Of a stretch of DNA of 14,333 bases, positions 7,870 through 14,333 are shown in pieces. The notes under the pieces are model-generated. The model searched no databases. It was not told the DNA's origin and was given only the letters and a program-made list of their open reading frames with translations. The position numbers and the translations under genes were made by a program. This DNA is from Conidiobolus incongruus B7586 (taxonomy: Eukaryota; Entomophthoromycota; Entomophthoromycetes; Entomophthorales; Conidiobolaceae). The DNA lies in assembly GCA_000697335.1 (NCBI GenBank), contig JNEM01008278.1:1-14333 (forward strand), in the 5' to 3' direction. Each line of letters opens with the position of its first letter. Position 1 is the first letter of the stretch.

Positions 7870-10800
7870 TTATGATAATTCAAATCCGGAACCCGAATTG
7901 ATGGCATAGATCAATTTCTCTTTCAATATATCGCGACTGGTGAAGACCGGAAGCTTTAATAAATTCACACAGGTGGATGCGGTGGGCAATCGGCTGTCAT
8001 CTGCCTCGGAGCTGCGAATGCAGAGCGGGGGGTTGAGCTGGGAGAATCCAAGCATTGGGGGTCTAGGGCAAGATGTGATGAATTCGAGGAGTTTGGCACG
8101 CTCCTCCTGTGTGAATTCTTCAACGACATCCCAAAAGGCTAAAATCACAGGATGATACTGGTCATAAATGCCACTGTAAGTTGTATTCTTTTTGAAGTCT
8201 TCAATATCGATTGGCTGCGTTTGACCTCCTACTAATAGTTGGAGTTCAGTCGCATGGAAGAGCTTCAGCCAGTTGGGATGGATCAGATCATTGAGACCTT
8301 TTAAAAATGCGGCACTTTGGCGTCGAATTTGTCGATTGAGACGATAGTCAGCGACCAAATAAGTGTATTTAATGCGATTTTCTTTAGTCACAGGTGTGTT
8401 AATACCATTTGGAATCAATTCAACAGTTGATGTTTCTCCAAACTCTTGATTGGATAAAGTGAAATTTAATCCAAAATCTGCTTCTACATCTCCTGTATAT
8501 CCTTTAAGAACTTTGAGACCCCGATAAAGTTCAGGATCCAAAGAGGGTAGATCATTAAAGTAGCTTTGCTGGCCAAGCCATTTGGCAACGAAAAATCGGG
8601 CTAATGGAGCATTAACAAGAATCCCTTCATAGAGTGCCTTGCCCACAATTCGTCCAAGAAATTCGTAAAATGGAAGCTGAGACTCCTGGCTTGCATACTT
8701 ATGGGGATTAGGATACAAGTATCTTTGAGGAGTGTGTAAAAAGAGACCGTAGTTAGTATCGAATGCCTGCTTAATCACACTGTTCAAGAATTCTTTAAAA
8801 ACACCTCCTCCATCAATGCCAATTTCGGGAAGACCTAATTCGCTGATGAATTCGATCTTAATCAAACCCTTCATTCTATTGCCGAGATGATTAAGCTTAA
8901 GGAAGCCATCATCGAATGCTCTACCGCGACGAACGCGAGCAACTTGCTGGCTGGGGTGAAAGTCAAAGTATTGAAGAGGGACTGTCTCTTTGTCAAATTC
9001 AATGATTTTACTGAAGATCATGACTCTTTCCTTGAATGGCAAAGTAAATGGAATGTTTTTCAATAATGATAACATTGAAGAGTGTCTCTTAGTTTCTGTA
9101 GCTTCATTATGTTCTTCAGGGTTTTGAGAATCTAAAAACAGTTCGCGAGCTACATTGACATAAAAAACATTAGCTAAGTCGGAATTCCATCGAGCTACCC
9201 AGAAATCTTCGCCAGTAAAGTTAGATCTCGAATCACGATCGTAGAGTTGACCGACTAGCTTTGTCAGCTTCTTTCGAATCCAATTCCATGTAATACCGAT
9301 TCCTTCGATAGGAGTTTTCAAATCAATTTGAGATTCGTTCCAGTAGAGATAAAAAGTGACATTTCTTAATACTACTGTGAGATTGAGAAGATGATGTAGT
9401 TTAAGATTTAAAAGATCTGTTACGGATTCCTCATCTCCAATAGCAACCATATGTTGACTTAAGCACTCAGATAACAGTACAAGAGTAATCCAATTCTTGG
9501 TATTTGAAGAATTCTTAAATAATTCGGAATGGATCGTTTTCTCAGTACAAATTGTATGTACATTTAAACTGATCCAATAGTCATAAAGTCTCTTAATTAA
9601 GTTGATATTGGAGAAATTTACATTGTATAAAAGGTTGGAAATGAGCTCTCTTGATATAGATGGCCACTTGAAGAGTAATATTGTAACAAACTCACTAAAT
9701 TCAATCAAGTATTCATCTTGTGTATCAATATGTAGAGTCAAAGTTCGAAGGATTTTGGTAGAAACCAAGAATAGTTTGATATGGTTTAAGATATCAGGAT
9801 TCACGAATACCTTCTCAGGTAAATTAACGGATTTGGATTTAACAGGGTTAGTTTTAGTTATACTCGAAGTCAACTCCTCAAAGTCATCGTTATCAGAGAA
9901 GGTTTCCTCTTGAGATAGCTCAAATTGGAAAAGTTCATACTCATTTTGAGAAGTAATAAAACTTGATTCAAATGGGAGGTTAAAAACAATAATTTTAAAT
10001 AAATTAATTAAAATACCCTAAAAATAAATGAGTAAGGGGCCAAACTTTAGTGATATTTTAACTTACCATATTTTTCAAAGAAGGTATATTCTGGAAATCA
10101 ATCAAGCTTGATAAATTATGAACCATGTACACTTTATCGATCCCTGAGATTGATATTTGTTGAATCACATATATGAATGATTCTATTAAGGGAATTATAG
10201 AATAAGATTGAATTAACTTGGTTTGAAATGAATTAAATAAATTTTCAAAATATGAGTTAGTCATATTCAGAGTCAATATATCAATACAAAAATAGTTGAA
10301 ATAACTCATCTTGAAACTATTATCGAATTTTGTATCTAGTGGGATAGACAAAAATTCTATGACATAAGGTTCAGCCTATATAATCAAATAAGTTAAATAA
10401 TATCAATACTAAATATAAATATTGAATTTACCTCCTGTCTTTCTATCATATTTTTAACATGATTAAAAATTTTGAAATCCAAACATATTTTAATTAATTC
10501 TAATTGAATATTTTGGTCTTTGAGGTTGGAAACTCCTTGTAGAACCTTAATAATAAATAAAAATTGGTCCTTTGGAATTGTAGGCTGTATTAAAATATAT
10601 TTGATCAATCTACTGACAATTGAACTCCATCCAAAACTACTTGTGGATTGAAAAGATGAAAGGATAAAGATCTGGGAGTCATCTTCGAAGTTGGAGATTT
10701 CAATAACACGAGGTAAATGAGCTGATAATAAGTTATGGTATTCAGTATTAGAGTTCCTTAACAACCAATTCGGATGTGGAAAAGATAAACAAAAAGCGCG

Positions 10801-11118
10801 AAGATAATTTTGAAATTCTGTTATATTCTGAGGAGTTGTATAAGACCGAAATAGCTCATATTGCTCTTTCTGTATACTTCTTTTGAATAAAAATTTCCTA
10901 GTTGCATTCTAAACACTAAAATTAATAATTCAATTTAAAAACTTATGTTTAAAGTATACTTGTATTTTTTTGGAAGCATCATTCTGAACTCTCTGCTCAT
11001 TACGTAATCGTCTTTGTTCTCTAGCTAGTTCCAACAGGGTTTGCTTACTCTGATTATGGCGATCGCCCCCTAGATTGATACTTCTTTTAGGCTTAAAGTC
11101 CCCATCAAATGAGTACAT
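7870..11118 (-). CDS. HUL5: HECT E3 ubiquitin ligase, Hul5/UBE3C type, four exons
   Basis: Exons on the minus strand are 11118-10960, 10908-10432, 10375-10067 and 10017-7870. All junctions are phase 0 and give 1030 residues (yeast Hul5 is about 910, human UBE3C about 1083). The start MYSFDGDFKPKR matches the family's conserved N-terminus. An arginine-rich helix leads into an IQ motif at 52-63 (IQNATRKFLFKR). The middle is helical and divergent. The HECT domain covers about 690-1030: GIDGGGVFKEF at 715-725, YPNPH, GKALYEGILV, IPNGxNxPVTKENR, the catalytic Cys998 in LPTASTC, and the ending GFELS. Family members add or extend ubiquitin chains on proteasome-bound and misfolded substrates; this role is inferred from homology. 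The C-terminal coding end is GC-richer than the N-terminal half, in line with stronger constraint. No sign of damage is seen. The exact N-terminal splicing rests on consensus sites and frame. Confidence 0.94.
10018..10066 (-). other. HUL5: HUL5 intron 3 (49 bases)
   Basis: Donor GTAAGT follows codon ATG (Met315), and the acceptor is a T-rich tract ending TTTTTAG. It contains TTACTCAT, a plausible branch region. Without removal the frame ends two codons into the intron. With removal, reading continues phase 0 into GGT ATT TTA of exon 4 and stays open to the HECT domain. Confidence 0.85.
10376..10431 (-). other. HUL5: HUL5 intron 2 (56 bases)
   Basis: Donor GTAAAT follows CAG GAG (Gln-Glu212), and the acceptor is TATAG before GCT GAA CCT. 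A TTTAAC branch-like site lies about 20 bases before the acceptor. The length is not a multiple of three, and the flanking exons join in phase 0. Confidence 0.85.
10909..10959 (-). other. HUL5: HUL5 intron 1 (51 bases), splits the IQ motif
   Basis: Donor GTATAC follows ATA CAA (Ile52-Gln53), and the acceptor is GTTTAG before AAT GCA ACT AGG. A nearer TTTTAG seven bases upstream is less likely because it leads to an early stop. The chosen pair restores a textbook IQ motif, IQxxxRKxxxKR, across the junction. An ATTAAT branch-like site lies about 10 bases before the first TAG. Confidence 0.85.
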
Positions 11119-12120
11119 GATACTTTAGTAATAATTCAGTTTTATTGAAAAGGAAATTGGTCTTGATATTAAATGTTTTTCCTGATATTTGATATGATTA
11201 CTAATCAAGAGGATCGGTATTTGGTCAATTTATAATATGAATTCATTCAGCATGTGGTTCAAAATTATGGGATGAACTATAATCAAAATTTGGACTCAAT
11301 ATTTTTCAATTTTCTTTTCAGTTTGTTTGAATTTGTTAAAATTACTATTTAATATCTGATTGTAATAAACACTTGAAAAATTATTTCAACAACAAGAGAA
11401 ATTTTGTTTTCAAAATAATTCTAATATACATATAATATCAAAAATAAGATCTTCTGTAATAATACTTAGCAAACACAGATGTTGAGATAAAATATTAAAT
11501 AATTTGTTAATAGTAGAAACCAAATTGGAATATGGATCCAATAAAATTCATTTAACATCAAAAGCAGTATCTTTTAAAGAAAAAATTTTTAAAAATTAGA
11601 ATATTACAAATATATTTCAATCTAAATTTCACCAAGACTTATAGTTCCAAGCTAATTTTAATATTATTATGATTAAACTCAATTTATAGTAAATCTAATA
11701 TATATATATATATATTAAATTATTAAAATATTATATTAAATTTTATTCAAGATATGAGTAAAAAATATAAGGTAATAATATCTATCTCTGGCTAAATCTA
11801 AATATCAATAATCCATAGCTTTTAGCTTATATTATTATATGCATATTTATTAAACCAAATTAACTAATTTTATATATTCCATAATATGATTATATTAAAG
11901 CTATATATTTTATGAATTTATTTAATAATTTGAAAAAAAAGATTACAAGAATTATTAATTTATATTTTATAGCTTTTTGAATAATATTTGAAATAAGGAA
12001 TATTAAATTATATTGTTAACTTAATTAGAAGTCAATATAAATATTTTTAGAATAATGGAATATCTCAAAAATAATTCAATTATGAAAATTTAGCAATATT
12101 AAAATTATACTCAATTTATA
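11119..12120. other. Intergenic region upstream of the HUL5-like gene
   Basis: About 1.0 kb of AT-rich DNA without a coding frame or recognised RNA gene. It should contain the HUL5 promoter, read on the minus strand. A CCAAT box on that strand at 11156-11160 lies only about 40 bases before the ATG and may be chance. CpA and TpG are at normal levels up to about 12110, so this is still gene-island DNA. It ends abruptly where repeat copy B begins. Confidence 0.6.
11698..11715. repeat. AT dinucleotide microsatellite, nine units
   Basis: An uninterrupted (AT)9 tract. It is a simple slippage repeat in the intergenic DNA upstream of the HUL5-like gene. Confidence 0.8.
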
Positions 12121-12361
12121 TTAGGAAATTATATATATTAAGAGACTAGTTTTTTAAATTCTTATATATATCTCTATATAGTTCAATTAATTATAAATTA
12201 TATGATTAATTTATATTTTTATAATTAAATTAATTATACAAATGCCATTGAATTATTTAATAAATTAGGTTTTTCTTTTCCTTCTTAATTTTTACTATTT
12301 TTTATCATTTCACTATCTTTAAAATTAAAACTATACTCTATTAATACTATAGTATATTAAC
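12121..12361 (+). repeat. Decayed repeat copy B, inverted partner of copy A
   Basis: The reverse complement of 12141-12360 aligns to 2-220 at roughly 85% identity, with copy A base 2 opposite 12360 and base 220 opposite 12141. Similarity probably continues for some 20 bases toward the genes. The dinucleotide bias (about 8 CpA plus TpG, 20 CpT plus ApG) is RIP-like. It is directly followed by strongly RIP-like DNA, so it looks like the gene-facing end of an old broken element whose body is 12362 onward. The family is not identifiable; a long terminal repeat is one possibility. Confidence 0.8.
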
Positions 12362-14333
12362 ACTACCTAATATAGATCTTAATATATTAGTGACTTATTT
12401 TAATTTAAAGCTTAATTAAACTTTATTTATATTTACATATTATAATTATACTATAATTCTATATTTTGTATTATATTACTATTATATTAAAATTTTTCTC
12501 TATATTATATTGGTATTTTACTATTATATTTATATAGTAATAATAATAAAACTATTAAAAACCTATTAAAAACTAATAATTATTAATATTAGATCTATTT
12601 ATTATTATTTTAAATTTTATTTATAACTTATTTTATTTAAATTTATTATTATACACTATAATACAACTAAAAAAAATACCTTTATGCTATTTTAATAATA
12701 ATAATAACTTAATTATTAAATAAATCTAAAATTTTAATCTTTAAAAGTGTATTACTTTTTAAAAAACTTATATTAGATAACTTCAAGTTAAGAAAAGTAT
12801 AATTTAAAAACTTAAATTTAATAAACTAGTTATCTCACTATTATTAACATATTAAATTACTTACTTAGTGTTTTTAAAACTAAATTAACCACTTATAATA
12901 ATTTTAAAAATCTCTATAAGCTTGAAAATTATTTAAAAAACAAAAAGAATTATTTTAATTTAATTCCTAATAGAATTTTAAAAATATCTTTAAATTAACC
13001 ATTATTTTTTTAGAAAAATTTATTTATACTTAGTAGTTAACTTATTATAAGTTTAATTTTAAAAAATCTTTAAAAAGAATAATTTACTACAGAAATATAA
13101 ACTTTTAAATAGTTGGAAAAAGCCTTTAAAAAAAGTTATTATTTAAAAGATTAAATTTAATTAAAAAATTAAAAGCTTTCTTAAATAAAAAACTTCTATA
13201 AAGTAATTAATTAAGAAATTTAATAAGATATATTTAAACATATTAGATATTACTAAAGAAAAATAAATCTATAAGTTATTACAATATTTTAATTTTTAAA
13301 TAAAACTCTAACTAGTTAATAAGAAATATTTTAATAATATATCTTTTTCTAACATTTGTAATATAGTAATTATAATTAATAATATCTCTTACTTTATAAT
13401 TAAATCTTTTTATCTTAAGAATTAATCTTTTAAAACTTATTTTAACTTATTTAAATTTTAAATAATAAATGTTTTTACTTTAAAGTTTTATGAGAAAACT
13501 TTTAATAAAAAAGTTAAAGTTTATTCAAAAGTAAATAAAAGTTACTATTATTATTAAAAGATTTAAATTAATTATAAAGCTAATAAATATCCCTTTAAGA
13601 AATAACATTTGTTTAATTCTCAATAATTTTAATTTATTAATTATAAATTAAACTTGAATAATATTAATATAACTTTAAAATTACTTTTTTTATAATTAGT
13701 TAGTAGATTCTAATTTAATCCACAAAAATTCCAATTAAGTAATAATTCTACAGATTAAATTATATATACTAGACAGATTTAATTAATTAAACTATTAAAA
13801 ACTAAAAATATTCTAATAAGTAATTTATCTTATAATTTTTTATTTTTAATTATTACCTTATTGTTTATTTTAAGTAGATATTTTATAAATACACTTGTTA
13901 ATATTTTTAATTAATTTTAATTATTTGGATAATATTATCTCTTTTTTTATTATTTTAAAATTATTTTTACCTATTTAAAAAAGTAACTTAATAATTAAAT
14001 ATATTAATAATTTAATAGAATAAATATTTAATATTATATTTAGATATTTATTATTACTTCTTAACTATTCTTAATATATTAAATTTTTAGTTAGTAATAT
14101 TAGTTATAATTTTATACTAGGTTAAAATTAGTTTAAATATTATTGTTTTTTATCTATAGGTGTTATTTTAAAAGGTTACAAATTTATTTCTGTTATATTC
14201 TAAAAGAATTAATAGAATTAATCTTAAAAAATATATATTACCTTATTATAAAACTACCAAATATTTTAATTAATATTTATTTTATAATTGTGTTAAATAA
14301 TTTTATTATTATAAATAAAAATTAATATAAAAA
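12362..14333 (+). mobile_element. RIP-like decayed element body or AT-rich heterochromatic block, open at the window end
   Basis: Nearly 2 kb of DNA with no credible reading frame and no CpG that I can find. By hand I count about 26 CpA and 22 TpG against about 98 CpT and 67 ApG, a strong one-sided loss matched by abundant TpA. That pattern is the known product of RIP in fungi acting on duplicated DNA. It is joined to repeat copy B, so the simplest reading is a heavily broken, old transposable element. No family-defining motif survives well enough for me to name it. It could instead be a mixed AT-rich block (subtelomeric or centromeric) of several fossils. A frame at 14143-14325 is of low complexity and not taken as a gene. 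Confidence 0.6.

Noticed and set aside
7940-9913. Plus-strand frames at 7940-8155 and 9602-9913
   Set aside because: Both lie antisense to (or across the start of) the large HUL5 exon, whose protein is clearly conserved. They have no recognisable motif and are frame shadows.
238-12120. The whole island as a cargo-carrying mobile element bounded by the inverted repeats
   Set aside because: No transposase, integrase or tyrosine recombinase gene is present. The genes are core host genes, and the repeats look like edges of elements extending outward, not the ends of one unit.
14143-14325. A 60-codon plus-strand frame, with a faint Ty3-type reverse transcriptase-like spacing of residues
   Set aside because: The frame is almost wholly Ile, Leu, Asn, Tyr and Lys, as any open frame in such AT-rich DNA would be. 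The likeness to a reverse transcriptase start is too weak to name a family, so I keep only the statement that the region is a decayed element.
12362-14333. A transferred piece of mitochondrial DNA as the cause of the extreme AT content
   Set aside because: No mitochondrial gene, tRNA or conserved frame is visible, and the selective loss of CpA and TpG with retention of CpT and ApG is better explained by RIP. A search against the mitochondrial genome would settle it.

Overview
The window reads as nuclear DNA from an AT-rich fungus. The host genes have short introns (49-56 bases) with GTAAGT/GTAAAT-type donors and TAG acceptors. The encoded proteins are of fungal/eukaryotic type: two mitochondrial-type PPR proteins and a Hul5/UBE3C-type HECT ubiquitin ligase. 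There are no bacterial-style operons. Extreme AT blocks depleted in CpA and TpG, as repeat-induced point mutation (RIP) leaves them, point to a RIP-capable fungus, most likely Dikarya. The species cannot be named from this window.

Layout: (i) positions 1 to about 237 are the edge of a decayed repeat copy that runs off the left end. (ii) About 240-12120 is a 'gene island' of ordinary AT-rich DNA holding three intact protein genes. PPR gene 1 (1502-3676, +) and PPR gene 2 (5103-7457, +) are in tandem. A three-intron HUL5-like gene (7870-11118, -) converges on PPR gene 2 with a gap of 412 bases. (iii) About 12121-12361 is a second copy of the left-edge repeat in the opposite orientation. (iv) 12362-14333 is RIP-like, extremely AT-rich DNA with no credible gene, probably the body of the same decayed element.

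The PPR proteins start with basic, acid-free N-termini typical of mitochondrial import and probably act on mitochondrial transcripts. Their PPR blocks fall at nearly the same residue numbers (199-281 against 200-282; 352 onward against 351 onward), so they look like an old tandem duplication. The HUL5 product (1030 residues once spliced) carries an N-terminal IQ motif and a C-terminal HECT domain with the catalytic Cys in LPTASTC. It is expected to work at the proteasome, not in the same pathway as the PPR pair; I see no functional link beyond adjacency.

No tRNA, rRNA, CRISPR array or evident novel system was found. The most interesting signals are the inverted, RIP-marked repeat ends framing the gene island and the colinear tandem PPR paralogs.
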